A DNA stretch of 64,000 nt from Emticicia oligotrophica DSM 17448 (GCF_000263195.1 NC_018748.1:3224001-3288000); one strand, 5' to 3'; numbered from the stretch's first letter, positions 54,393-62,391 are shown. Notes: generated from the letters alone by a model not told the origin. A program made the numbers and translations.

Positions 54393-54680
54393 GTCACTCC
54401 AACCCCTCCATTTCCAAAATGCATGCTTACTTAATAAAGCAAGTATTTTTTTTTGTTAATAGGGGGTGTTGGAAGTGATTGTATACGTAACCGAAAAATT
54501 CTGTATAGCAAGAAATTAGGAAAGACAGATATTTTAGATAAATAACCTTAAATAGGAGGAGAGAATGTAATTTCAATACTTTTTAAAATGGGTTATCTGC
54601 GAAATAAAATATAAAAACATTATTCACTCAATAGCAATTGTCAGTAAAAGTGGAGTTGGTATCAGCTCCATTTTTCTTTT
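54393..54680 (+). ncRNA. Candidate structured small RNA
   Basis: An imperfect long-range stem pairs TCACT, CCAAC and CCCT at 54394-54407 with AGGGG, GTTGG and AGTGA at 54461-54478, closing a loop of about 50 nt. No ORF of useful size occupies the strand. The stretch ends in a good intrinsic terminator (54651-54680). No TAnnTTTG promoter box was found, so the 5' end is unknown. It does not match the signature segments of RNase P RNA, tmRNA or SRP RNA that I can recall. Confidence 0.25.
54651..54680 (+). terminator. Intrinsic terminator in the gene-poor region
   Basis: 7-bp stem TGGAGTT (54651-54657) with AGCTCCA (54664-54670), loop GGTATC, followed by TTTTTCTTTT. Confidence 0.65.
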
Positions 54681-54696
54681 GTATCACAGCTAATCT

Positions 54697-54745
54697 TACG
54701 TAAATAGAACCATTTTTTCTACAAGTCTATTTACGCAGAAATACC
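54697..54745 (+). promoter_or_regulatory. Inverted repeat and TACGCAGAAATACCT motif upstream of the glutamate-synthase-like gene
   Basis: CGTAAATAGA (54699-54708) is repeated inverted at 54726-54735 with a 17-nt gap. It is followed by TACGCAGAAATACCT, which is nearly the same as TACGTAGAAATACCT upstream of the LytTR regulator gene (62301-62315). A shared binding site for that regulator is possible. Confidence 0.4.
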
Positions 54746-54804
54746 TTCTCCTATTTACAAAATACGATTAAAACTACTCACAACATTAGTTTTAGGTTAA
54801 AATG

Positions 54805-54812
54805 TATATTTG
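54805..54812 (+). promoter_or_regulatory. -7 box of the glutamate-synthase-family gene
   Basis: TATATTTG (TAnnTTTG) 73 nt before the ATG; no TTG at the usual distance. Confidence 0.4.
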
Positions 54813-54884
54813 TGCTTGAACGCATTTTGTTTGGATTGAAATATCCTTGTATCTTGCTGAATCATCAATACTATTTAACCACAA

Positions 54885-56441
54885 ATGAATTCTATCATAC
54901 AATTTTTGGATAACCTCGCTTGGTGGGCTTATGTTATCATTTTTTTAATTGTCCTATTATTGAGAGATATTTTGCAAAAAAAGCATACAATTCAGCATAA
55001 TTTTCCTCTGATTGGGCATTTAAGGTATTTTATAGAGAGTGTTGGGCCCGAATTACGCCAGTATATTGTGGCAAATAATAGAGAAGAATTGCCGTTTAAT
55101 CGCCGACAACGTTCGTGGATTTATGCGTCATCAAAAAAAGAAAATAATTTTCAAGGATTTGGTACCGACCAAGATATGTACAGTGCGGGCTATAATTTTA
55201 TTAAACCTGCCATGTTACCTTTTAAATTACCCAAAGGTCATCCGAATTTAGAGAATCCTTACATCTGTCCCTCCGCCAAGATTATAGGTGAATACCATAG
55301 CCGTCTGAAGCCTTACCTTCCTAAATCAGTTGTAAATATTTCGGGAATGAGCTACGGTTCATTATCAGCTACTGCAATTGAATCCATGAATAAAGGGGCC
55401 GCAAAATTTGGTTGTTATCATAATACTGGAGAAGGTGGGCTTTCGCCATATCATAAGAACGGCTCCGATGTTGTACTCAATATCGGTACGGCATACTTTG
55501 GAATTAGAGATGATGAAGGAAATTTTGTTTTAGAGAAATTGGTAAAGCTTTGTAGTGAAAATCCTTGTATAAAAATGATTGAGTTGAAGCTTTCACAAGG
55601 AGCAAAGCCCGGGAAAGGAGGTGTTTTACCTGCTTCTAAACTTACTAAAGAATTGGCCGAGATTCGTCATGTTCCTATGGGTAAAGATGTCATTTCTCCT
55701 GCTTTTCATAGTGCTTTTTCAGATATCAAAGAAATGATAGAGTTCATCGAACTCATGGCTAATGCAACAGGCCTGCCAGTGGGGATTAAATCGGCAGTTG
55801 GTAAACTCGAAATGTGGGAAGAATTGGCCGATTTAATGAAAAAAACTGGAAAAGGACCCGATTTTATTACAATAGATGGTGGAGAAGGAGGTACTGGAGC
55901 TGCTCCACCAAGTTTTGCTGACCACGTTTCACTTCCTTTTGTGTATGCGTTTTCATCGGTTTACAGAATATTTCAAAAACGTGAGCTGACTGATAAAATT
56001 ACATTTATTGGCTCCGGAAAATTAGGTTTGCCAGATACCGCCGTTATGGCTTTTTCAATGGGTGCTGATGTGATAAATGTTGGTCGTGAATCAATGATTT
56101 CGATTGGTTGTATTCAGGCTCAAATTTGTCATACAAATAGATGCCCAAGTGGAGTGGCAACCCAAAATAAATGGTTGCAAGGAGGAATTGACCCTACGCT
56201 TAAAAGTGAGCGTTTTTATAATTACATTAAAACACTTACGAAGGAGATATTAGATATTTGTCATGCTTGCGGATACGAACACCCAAGCCAATTTATGATG
56301 GATGACGTTGACGTTGCGATGGGTGATAATAATCGTACACAGTCTCTACGCATGACTTATCATTATCAAAAAACGCCTGTAAAATTCGAAGGTTTACAAA
56401 AGCTATTAGATAGCCCATACTTGGGTGGCAAAACAGCATAA
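54885..56441 (+). CDS. FMN-binding glutamate synthase family protein
   Basis: 518 residues. One N-terminal membrane helix (WWAYVIIFLIVLLLRDIL, about 13-30), then the GltS large-subunit synthase barrel. Seen: VNISGMSYGSLSATAIESMN, NTGEGGLSPYHKNGSD, IELKLSQGAKPGKGGVLPAS, DFITIDGGEGGTGAAPPSF (FMN loop), and a Cys cluster GCIQAQICHTNRCPSGVATQ matching the 3Fe-4S site of glutamate synthase. It lacks the amidotransferase and C-terminal domains of full GltB. Such stand-alone proteins are widespread; whether they make glutamate is not settled, and an electron-transfer or other amination role is possible. Monocistronic. Confidence 0.88.
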   Translation: MNSIIQFLDNLAWWAYVIIFLIVLLLRDILQKKHTIQHNFPLIGHLRYFIESVGPELRQYIVANNREELPFNRRQRSWIYASSKKENNFQGFGTDQDMYSAGYNFIKPAMLPFKLPKGHPNLENPYICPSAKIIGEYHSRLKPYLPKSVVNISGMSYGSLSATAIESMNKGAAKFGCYHNTGEGGLSPYHKNGSDVVLNIGTAYFGIRDDEGNFVLEKLVKLCSENPCIKMIELKLSQGAKPGKGGVLPASKLTKELAEIRHVPMGKDVISPAFHSAFSDIKEMIEFIELMANATGLPVGIKSAVGKLEMWEELADLMKKTGKGPDFITIDGGEGGTGAAPPSFADHVSLPFVYAFSSVYRIFQKRELTDKITFIGSGKLGLPDTAVMAFSMGADVINVGRESMISIGCIQAQICHTNRCPSGVATQNKWLQGGIDPTLKSERFYNYIKTLTKEILDICHACGYEHPSQFMMDDVDVAMGDNNRTQSLRMTYHYQKTPVKFEGLQKLLDSPYLGGKTA

Positions 56442-56466
56442 AAAATAAGGATACTTAATAAAATAG

Positions 56467-56496
56467 AAAAGCAAGAATCAAATGGCTCTTGCTTTT
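56467..56496 (+). terminator. Terminator after the glutamate-synthase-family gene
   Basis: 10-bp stem AAAAGCAAGA (56467-56476) with 56487-56496 and a 10-nt loop, starting 25 nt after the stop codon, ending in TTTT. Confidence 0.75.
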
Positions 56497-56520
56497 ACTC
56501 TCGTCAAACTGCTGTTGATT

Positions 56521-56565
56521 ATTAAAACCACCAATTTGTCAATTGGAGAAATTGGTGGTTTTAAT
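56521..56565. terminator. Second symmetric terminator, adjacent to a small minus-strand ORF
   Basis: Perfect 17-bp stem (56521-56537 with 56549-56565), 11-nt loop. It begins immediately after the stop codon of the 29-codon ORF on the minus strand and ends there in TTTTAAT. Confidence 0.75.
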
Positions 56566-56655
56566 TTATGCTCTATATGCGTTGATTGCGATAATTATCA
56601 TAAAAATGAGTCCATATAAGAGTTCTTCAAAGTGTTCGTAAAAAAATTTTTTCAT
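56566..56655 (-). CDS. Possible 29-residue membrane protein
   Basis: ATG at 56655, stop at 56566-56568. The peptide starts MKKFFYEHFEELLYG and continues LIFMIIIAINAYRA: a charged, aromatic N-terminus followed by one hydrophobic helix of about 13-15 residues. The stop codon abuts a strong 17-bp hairpin on the same strand, which is what a short transcription unit would show. No promoter box was identified upstream. It is too short for ordinary gene finders, so it may be missed elsewhere. No family is recognised. Confidence 0.4.
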   Translation of the reverse strand: MKKFFYEHFEELLYGLIFMIIIAINAYRA

Positions 56656-56848
56656 GCTTCCATTGCTTTTTCTCTAGGATTCTATTTAGCATCGAAAGGT
56701 TGAAAGAACTTTGAATTTTTTTTATAAGCGAAAGACACACCACTGAGCTTTTTCTAGCTGCTTTAAAATTTTGGAGTAACTGCTTACATGGCTATAAACA
56801 TTCTTATGTTTATTTGATACAAAGTACGGTATATATGAATAGTTATGC

Positions 56849-56873
56849 AATACCCCAATTTGGGTATTTTTTT
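56849..56873 (+). terminator. T-tailed hairpin on the + strand
   Basis: 7-bp stem AATACCC (56849-56855) with GGGTATT (56862-56868), and seven Ts at 56867-56873. No + strand gene precedes it closely. Confidence 0.4.
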
Positions 56874-56879
56874 GTGAAA

Positions 56880-56903
56880 AATATCCGTGCTAGTACGGAT
56901 ATT
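56880..56903 (-). terminator. Terminator of the two-component operon
   Basis: 9-bp stem AATATCCGT (56880-56888) with ACGGATATT (56895-56903) and a 6-nt loop, followed on the minus strand by TTTTCAC. Confidence 0.7.
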
Positions 56904-56926
56904 ATACTTCGAAGATAGTCAGAAAT

Positions 56927-57565
56927 TTAGATTAATTTATGTTCAACCGCGTATTTGATGAGGCCAACAATAGTTTTAGTATTGGTTTTACGGTAGATGT
57001 TTTTTCGGTGAGTTTCAACCGTTCGCTCTGAAATACAAAGCTTTTTCCCGATTTCATTATTTGAAAGTTCTTGAGAAATAAGTTTAACAATTTCAATTTC
57101 GCGTTCAGTTAAGTGATAAGTTTCTTCATCAGGCTTATTTGATAAACTTCTAAGAATTTCATTAGAAACTTCTCTACTAAAATAGACATTTCCCTGGGCT
57201 ATTGTATCTATGGCTTCAATGAGCTCATCACGACCAATTGTTTTAATAATAAAGCCAGAAATGCCCAAATCAATCAAATCATGAACGATTGATACATCAT
57301 AGGAAACAGATAATGCTAGTACTTTTATGTGAGGGAAACGTTTTTTTACCTGTTGTGTCAATTCCATGCCTGTCATTTTAGGCATATATAAATCTGTTAG
57401 TAGAATATCAACATGATTTTTATTGAGAAAATCTAAAGCGGTATTACCATCTGAGCATTTACAAATTACTTGGTAATCGCCCACACTATGAAGCATAGAT
57501 TCAATACCATCAAGTAATATTTGATGGTCATCAACTATTAAAATTTGTAATTTATTGCCTGACAT
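56927..57565 (-). CDS. LuxR/NarL-family response regulator
   Basis: 212 residues. Receiver domain 7-120 with acidic pair VDDH (11-14), phospho-acceptor Asp58 in LLTDLYMPKMTG, Ser/Thr and Lys in the usual places (LALSVSYD, GFIIKTIGRDE). C-terminal helix-turn-helix of the LuxR type: LTEREIEIVKLISQELSNNE, IGKKLCISERTVETHRKNIY. It starts 5 nt after the stop of the histidine kinase gene, so the two are one operon and partners. Target genes are unknown. Confidence 0.93.
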   Translation of the reverse strand: MSGNKLQILIVDDHQILLDGIESMLHSVGDYQVICKCSDGNTALDFLNKNHVDILLTDLYMPKMTGMELTQQVKKRFPHIKVLALSVSYDVSIVHDLIDLGISGFIIKTIGRDELIEAIDTIAQGNVYFSREVSNEILRSLSNKPDEETYHLTEREIEIVKLISQELSNNEIGKKLCISERTVETHRKNIYRKTNTKTIVGLIKYAVEHKLI

Positions 57566-57570
57566 TAGCG

Positions 57571-59475
57571 TTAATTCAACGGAATTTCAATCACTACACT
57601 TGTGCCTCTTCCAATTGAAGAGTCAAAATTAACATTTCCATTGAGATATTCTACGCGAGTAGCTATGTTTTTTAAACCAATGCCATGGTTTTCTGTGTTT
57701 TCAGTATCAAATCCTCGGCCATCATCTTCAATAATCAAGATTAGTTCAGTATCATGCTTAACTAATTCTATATTTACCTTTTTTGCTCCAGCGTGTTTAA
57801 TGATATTACTGATAACCTCTTGTACAATTCTGTAAAGCATCAATTCAATTTTGTCATCAAAACGCTCTTTTAGGCCCACAATCTGAAGCTGAATTTGAAT
57901 TTTACCCGTAGCATTTACCTTGTTAGTGAGCTGTTTTAAAGCTGAAGTCAAACCAAATTTAGTAAGTGAACTTGGCATCATATTATGAGATATTTCTCTA
58001 ATTTCCTTAATGCTATCTTCAAGCAAATTTAACGGGCTTTGCATTTCATGAATATAAGCTCTTTGTTGGGAAATGAAATTACCGAGTGTCATTCGAGCAG
58101 CAGCCAATGTCTGGCCAATACCATCGTGTAAATCTCGTGCTATTCGTATTCGTTCGCGTTCTTCCGCTTCAAGAACTGCCTGAGTACGTTGTTGTTGTAT
58201 AAGGTTTTTTTCTATTAATAAGCGTTCATTGTTATTTTGCATAAGTCGTACTCGGTAGGCAAGCATACCACTCAATGCAATAATTTCGACAATGAAGGCT
58301 ATCACAAAATAATCAATTCCAGCTAAATAGCTTCCGGGTAAAAATTCGTAGGTACTTAAACCAGAATAAAAAGCTACAAAAAAAACGGGTAAATTAGCTA
58401 ACAAAAAGTAAGTAGCATCTTTTTTAAAATGTTCGATATAGATGCAATAAAGTGTAGTACCAAAAACAAAAATCGGTGATATCAGGAAACACAAACTTAC
58501 TAGAAAAGTGATAGGAATAGTAAAGTTATTAAAAAGGTAATTTTCTAATAATAAATTATCAAAAAAGCTTACAATGATAAGAATACTAAAGAGAATGATG
58601 AAGAAATTACTATACCACAGAAAAAGTGGATTTTTAAGTAAATCCCATCTTAGATACGATTTAATGAAAATAATATTGGTAATGATAAGCAGCATAGTAG
58701 CGATATAACGTATTTTATCTCCTTCAATGCCAAAACTACCATCTCCATAAACCCTAATAAAATACCCTTGCATAGTATAAATAAAACACAAGGCTGTTAA
58801 TACGTAAAGACCATAGTATAAGTATAGCCTAGCTTCAAAAACTATGGATATTAAGATGGATATAAAAAAAACAAAAAGTAAAATGCCTGATACGAACCCC
58901 CAACTAAAGTGGTCATTTGTTGGGAAGTAATATTCAAAATAGTTCTTTTCCCATATAGTTAAAGGAAACGAAATTGAACCAAAACTTTTTCTAATTTTCA
59001 GATAGTAGCTTACTTCTTGCTTGGGTTGTATGGTAGTTGGGAAAATAAAATCACGGTGCTTGATTCGACGATTTTGTTGCGGTACTTTCCAGTTTGATGA
59101 CTGATGGTCTTTCACAATCTTATTTTCTACTACATAAAACTCAATTTCATCGTAGAGAGATAAATGCAAGTGAATGAGTAAGTCTTGAACCATATTGGTT
59201 GTATTCTTGAGTTCAATTCTAAACCAGTAGGGTTTTCCATTGGCCCAATAGGTAGGTACACTACCTCGTACTTTTTCAAATTTATATACTTGCGGAAATG
59301 CCGCTAATTTTTCAATGTTATAGGGTTCATTTAGTTCTGGAAGTACAAAAATACCTTCAGGTAAATTGAGTTCTTGCCAAGTACCATCATATACAATAGC
59401 ATCTGATTCGCTTTTTGCAAATGAAATGAAAGATATACTACAGAATAGTAAAATGTATATGATTGATAATTTCAT
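57571..59475 (-). CDS. 7TMR-DISM sensor histidine kinase (HisKA_3 type)
   Basis: 634 residues from the ATG at 59475; the frame reaches 59520 but the signal peptide begins MKLSIIYILLFCSISFISFA. Residues about 25-190 form an extracellular 7TMR-DISMED2 sandwich (YWFRIELKNTTNMVQDLLIH, LSLYDEIEFYVVENK), probably binding a carbohydrate or similar ligand. Seven helices follow (about 200-420). The cytoplasmic part has a HisKA_3 phospho-acceptor in ERIRIARDLHDGIGQTLAAA and a HATPase domain (VISNIIKHAGAKKVNIEL, LIIEDDGRGFDTEN, HGIGLKNIATRVEYLNG). Partner of the adjacent LuxR regulator. Confidence 0.92.
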   Translation of the reverse strand: MKLSIIYILLFCSISFISFAKSESDAIVYDGTWQELNLPEGIFVLPELNEPYNIEKLAAFPQVYKFEKVRGSVPTYWANGKPYWFRIELKNTTNMVQDLLIHLHLSLYDEIEFYVVENKIVKDHQSSNWKVPQQNRRIKHRDFIFPTTIQPKQEVSYYLKIRKSFGSISFPLTIWEKNYFEYYFPTNDHFSWGFVSGILLFVFFISILISIVFEARLYLYYGLYVLTALCFIYTMQGYFIRVYGDGSFGIEGDKIRYIATMLLIITNIIFIKSYLRWDLLKNPLFLWYSNFFIILFSILIIVSFFDNLLLENYLFNNFTIPITFLVSLCFLISPIFVFGTTLYCIYIEHFKKDATYFLLANLPVFFVAFYSGLSTYEFLPGSYLAGIDYFVIAFIVEIIALSGMLAYRVRLMQNNNERLLIEKNLIQQQRTQAVLEAEERERIRIARDLHDGIGQTLAAARMTLGNFISQQRAYIHEMQSPLNLLEDSIKEIREISHNMMPSSLTKFGLTSALKQLTNKVNATGKIQIQLQIVGLKERFDDKIELMLYRIVQEVISNIIKHAGAKKVNIELVKHDTELILIIEDDGRGFDTENTENHGIGLKNIATRVEYLNGNVNFDSSIGRGTSVVIEIPLN

Positions 59476-59503
59476 GAGGATTATAGTAACTGATGTCAAG
59501 TGA

Positions 59504-59532
59504 ACAGTGCTATAATTCAATTATAGCACTGT
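59504..59532 (-). terminator. Hairpin between the SpmAB-like and kinase genes
   Basis: 14-base inverted arms (59504-59517 and 59519-59532), effectively a 12-bp stem with a 5-nt loop, 10 nt after the stop of the upstream minus-strand gene. No T tract. Confidence 0.6.
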
Positions 59533-59542
59533 AGAAGTATTA

Positions 59543-60778
59543 TCAGTGGAAAAATATATAGGAAACGATAATGGCTGTAATTACACCAGCTAAATCGGCT
59601 AAAAGTCCTGCAATAAGTGTATAACGTGTATTTTTTATATTAACCGAGCCAAAATAGAGTGCTAATACATATAATATTGTATCGGAACAAGCTTGGAAAA
59701 CACAAGAAAGACGACCAACAAATGAGTCAGCTCCAAAAGTTTTCATAGAGTCAATCATCATTGCTCTTGAGCCACTACCACTTAATGGGTGCATCAGGGC
59801 CGTAGGTAATGCATCGGTAAAATCGGTATTTATGCCAGTTAGACTAAAAATCCACTTGAAAGCATCCACAATATAGGTTAAAGCTCCGGAGTTTCTGAAT
59901 GCACTAATGGCCACCAACATACCCACCAAATAAGGTATTACTTTGATAGATGTTTCAAAACCTTGTTTGGCTCCTTCGATGAACGTAGGAAAGATATCTA
60001 CTTTTTTATAAACAGCACCTCCTATGAATCCTACAATAAAAATAAATAGAATCATATTACTCACGACGATTGAGGTAGTTTCGATTTCTTCTTTCGGAAG
60101 TCGTGAGAAGTACCATAAAACAAAACCAATAAAACCTGTAAGCCCTAGAAGCCATGAAAGAATGGTTTTATCGAAAAAATTGATTTTTTGCTTAATACCC
60201 ACAAAAAGCATCCCCGTTAGGGTAGCCACATATACAGAAATTAACGCAGGAATAAATATATCAGCAGGATTGGCCGCATTGTAAATGGCTCTTTGTGCCA
60301 TGATACTGAGTGGGATAAGAACTGGGCCAGCACTGTGTAGTACCATAAACATAATTTGAGCATTAGAAGCAGTATCTTTACTTGGATTGAGTTCCTGTAA
60401 ACTTTGCATCGCACTCAAGCCAAATGGGGTAGCTGCATTATCAAGACCAAGCATGTTGGCCGAGAAATTCATAATCATCTGACCATTGGCAGGGTGATCT
60501 TTGGGTACTTCTGGGAAAAGTTTACTAAAAAATGGGGCTATTATTTTGGCCATTCTACGAATTACGCCTGCTTCTTCACCAACTTTCAAAATTCCCAGAA
60601 AGAAAGTCATTACTCCAGCGAGCGGAAGTGCAATATCCATCACCGCAATTTTTGATGAATCGAACATTCCTTCAATAATTATTTTGAAAATTTCAGTATC
60701 GCCCGTAAAAATGAGTTTTAGAAGTGCAACTACGAAAGCCACCAGAAAAAAAGCTACCCAAATATAGTTTAATGCCAT
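59543..60778 (-). CDS. SpmA/SpmB-like nucleoside-recognition-domain membrane protein
   Basis: 411 residues, about 10-11 membrane segments. The N-terminal half resembles SpmA (MDIALPLAGVMTFFLGILKV, GQMIMNFSANMLGLDNAATP, FGLSAMQSLQELNP). The C-terminal half resembles SpmB (GAKQGFETSIKVIPYLVGML, DALPTALMHPLSGSGSRAMM, GRLSCVFQACSDTILYVLAL). In Bacillus SpmA and SpmB are separate proteins needed for spore core dehydration. The fused form is common in non-sporulating Bacteroidetes, where its role is not known, so sporulation should not be inferred. Confidence 0.88.
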   Translation of the reverse strand: MALNYIWVAFFLVAFVVALLKLIFTGDTEIFKIIIEGMFDSSKIAVMDIALPLAGVMTFFLGILKVGEEAGVIRRMAKIIAPFFSKLFPEVPKDHPANGQMIMNFSANMLGLDNAATPFGLSAMQSLQELNPSKDTASNAQIMFMVLHSAGPVLIPLSIMAQRAIYNAANPADIFIPALISVYVATLTGMLFVGIKQKINFFDKTILSWLLGLTGFIGFVLWYFSRLPKEEIETTSIVVSNMILFIFIVGFIGGAVYKKVDIFPTFIEGAKQGFETSIKVIPYLVGMLVAISAFRNSGALTYIVDAFKWIFSLTGINTDFTDALPTALMHPLSGSGSRAMMIDSMKTFGADSFVGRLSCVFQACSDTILYVLALYFGSVNIKNTRYTLIAGLLADLAGVITAIIVSYIFFH

Positions 60779-60797
60779 AAAATTGAAGGTTTAAGTT

Positions 60798-60805
60798 TAG
60801 ATTTG
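60798..60805 (+). promoter_or_regulatory. -7 box of the VanX-like gene
   Basis: TAGATTTG (TAnnTTTG) 74 nt before the ATG; no TTG at the proper distance. Confidence 0.3.
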
Positions 60806-60878
60806 TGGCTAATTTAATGATAAACCTCGATTTTATCACAAATTTGGTTTAATGATGCCGAAAAATCAATAAAAAATC

Positions 60879-61646
60879 ATGCAGCGGAAAATCGTTTACT
60901 TGACGAGTATTTTAGTAATAGTTATTCTTTTAATAGAAGGATGCCAGAAAAAAAAAGAAGAAAATACTAAAAAAATAGATACTTTATCTGTAAAAGTAGA
61001 TAGTGTAGTAAAGGCAAAACCTGTTGAATTATCTCCAATTGAGCAACAAATGATTAAACAAGGTTTAGTAAATGTTCAAAAACTTGATTCTACTATCATG
61101 GTTGAGTTGAAATATTCAACAACCGATAATTTTGTACAAACGGATGTTTATGGCAGTTTAACGAATGCTTATTTACAACAAAAACCAGCAGAAATGCTCG
61201 TAAAAGCAAGTAGAAACTTACAGTATAAGCACCCAAATTATAGATTATTGATATATGATGCCGCCCGCCCATTATCGGTTCAACATACACTTTGGAATAT
61301 GTTAGATAGTATTCCACCTGCCAAGCGAGAAGATTTTGTGGCAAGTCCAACTATTACTTCGATTCACAATTTCGGCTCAGCCGTTGACCTCACCATTTAT
61401 GACTTATCTACGCAACAAGCACTTGATATGGGGACAAAATATGATTTTTTTGGCGATTTAGCTTATCCTCGTTTTGAAGTAAAATTACTGAGAGAAGGGA
61501 AACTTACGCAACAGCAATTAGCTAATCGAATCGTATTAAGGGAAGCCATGCAAAGTGCTGGATATATGCCAATAGAAAGCGAATGGTGGCATTTTAATGC
61601 AATTTCTCGAAAAAAGGCAAAAAATATATACAAAATCATTGAGTAA
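60879..61646 (+). CDS. M15D-family D-Ala-D-Ala dipeptidase-like lipoprotein
   Basis: 255 residues. Lipoprotein signal with Cys22 in LLIEGCQKKK, so probably membrane-anchored in the periplasm. Catalytic motifs of VanX/DdpX: YRLLIYDAARPLSVQ (Arg of the active site), SIHNFGSAVDLTIYD (SxHxxGxAxD, zinc His and Asp), and ESEWWHFN (catalytic Glu and zinc His). Such enzymes hydrolyse D-Ala-D-Ala dipeptide. Outside van operons they probably serve in cell-wall turnover or nutrient recovery; no vanHA-type genes are near, so no glycopeptide resistance is implied. Confidence 0.9.
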   Translation: MQRKIVYLTSILVIVILLIEGCQKKKEENTKKIDTLSVKVDSVVKAKPVELSPIEQQMIKQGLVNVQKLDSTIMVELKYSTTDNFVQTDVYGSLTNAYLQQKPAEMLVKASRNLQYKHPNYRLLIYDAARPLSVQHTLWNMLDSIPPAKREDFVASPTITSIHNFGSAVDLTIYDLSTQQALDMGTKYDFFGDLAYPRFEVKLLREGKLTQQQLANRIVLREAMQSAGYMPIESEWWHFNAISRKKAKNIYKIIE

Positions 61647-61661
61647 TATTTATAAAAGTAA

Positions 61662-61690
61662 AAAGCAACTACCCATTGGGTTGTTGCTTT
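61662..61690 (+). terminator. Terminator after the VanX-like gene
   Basis: Stem AAAGCAAC (61662-61669) with GTTGCTTT (61683-61690) plus an inner ACCC/GGGT after one T-T mismatch, 16 nt after the stop codon. Confidence 0.7.
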
Positions 61691-61777
61691 ATTTGATCAC
61701 CTAACCACTAAAAAGTATTATGAAAAGAGTATAATACCGTTGCTCTTTATTTTGAATGTCAAATTATTGACATAAAA

Positions 61778-62176
61778 TTATGCTTTTTTGAAATGAGCGA
61801 ACCGCTCAATTACTGTTTTTACCTTTCTTCTTGATACATCTAAATTCGTGCCACATTCAAAAATTGCGGTAGCACTATTACTTGCTTGAATATTTAGGCC
61901 TTTGGTATGTAAAATATTCACTAGATGAGATTTATGAATTCTTATGAAGTAGTTTTCATCTAAAATACACTCATAGTGTTTTAAAGTTTTGGCCGAAATA
62001 TATTTTTTATTTTTTGTATGTACAACTGTATAATTACAGTTACCTTCTAATCTTATAATTTTTTCAACTGGTACATCAACAAATTTGTTAAAGCAGTGCA
62101 ACCTTATCTGTTTTTGCTTTCCTTCGTTATTACTTTTTGCAATTGAGTAGCTTTGTGTATGGTTTAGATTTTCCAT
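61778..62176 (-). CDS. Stand-alone LytTR-family DNA-binding protein
   Basis: 132 residues. No receiver domain; after about 25 polar residues the LytTR domain fills the rest: CFNKFVDVPVEKIIRLEGNC, NYTVVHTKNKKYISAKTLKH, YECILDENYFIRIHKSHLVN, TNLDVSRRKVKTVIERF. LytTR proteins bind tandem direct repeats of about 9 bp spaced 12-13 bp, often near their own gene. Two TACGTA boxes 22 bp apart lie upstream (62301 and 62323). Without a receiver, its control is probably by another protein or by concentration. Confidence 0.88.
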   Translation of the reverse strand: MENLNHTQSYSIAKSNNEGKQKQIRLHCFNKFVDVPVEKIIRLEGNCNYTVVHTKNKKYISAKTLKHYECILDENYFIRIHKSHLVNILHTKGLNIQASNSATAIFECGTNLDVSRRKVKTVIERFAHFKKA

Positions 62177-62198
62177 TGTTTTAGAGAATTTGTTACAA

Positions 62199-62206
62199 CA
62201 AACTTA
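62199..62206 (-). promoter_or_regulatory. -7 box of the LytTR gene
   Basis: TAAGTTTG on the minus strand (TAnnTTTG), 23 nt before the ATG at 62176. No TTG at the usual distance. Confidence 0.45.
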
Positions 62207-62300
62207 ACTCTTAAACAATTAAAAGTAAATATACTAAAAAAACAAATCGATTTGTAACTTTTTGATTTTCAGTGATTTAATGAAAAAATATTGATTAAAA

Positions 62301-62336
62301 TACGTAGAAATACCTAATGAATTACGTAATTCTACG
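62301..62336. promoter_or_regulatory. Candidate LytTR binding site between the LytTR gene and pheS
   Basis: Direct repeats TACGTAGAAA (62301) and TACGTAATTC (62323), 22 bp apart, about two helix turns, as LytTR domains prefer. They also contain an inverted pair CGTAGAA (62303-62309) / TTCTACG (62330-62336). Confidence 0.4.
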
Positions 62337-62391
62337 CAGATATATTAAAGTATTTACATTGTAAAAATATACTAGAATCTGACATTATTCG

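Larger units (their letters stand above)
54037..54884. other. 848-bp region without a convincing protein gene
   Basis: AT-rich. It holds a + strand terminator-like hairpin (54274-54300), a long imperfect stem (54393-54479), a T-rich segment, an AGGAGGAGA followed 4 nt later by ATGTAA, a clear intrinsic terminator (54651-54680), an inverted repeat at 54699-54735 and the promoter of the next gene. The two + strand terminators have no visible protein gene in front of them. Confidence 0.7.
56656..56926. other. Intergenic region before the response-regulator terminator
   Basis: About 270 bp without a recognisable gene. It holds a + strand T-tailed hairpin (56849-56873) and the terminator of the two-component operon (56880-56903). 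Confidence 0.6.

Noticed and set aside
54393-54680. 6S, tmRNA, SRP or RNase P RNA in the gene-poor region
   Set aside because: None of the conserved segments of these RNAs that I can recall is visible, so the region is left as an unassigned candidate.
60879-61646. Glycopeptide resistance locus, suggested by the VanX-like and VanZ-like genes
   Set aside because: The two genes are 31 kb apart, each has unrelated neighbours, and no vanH/vanA-type ligase is present. Both families are common housekeeping genes.
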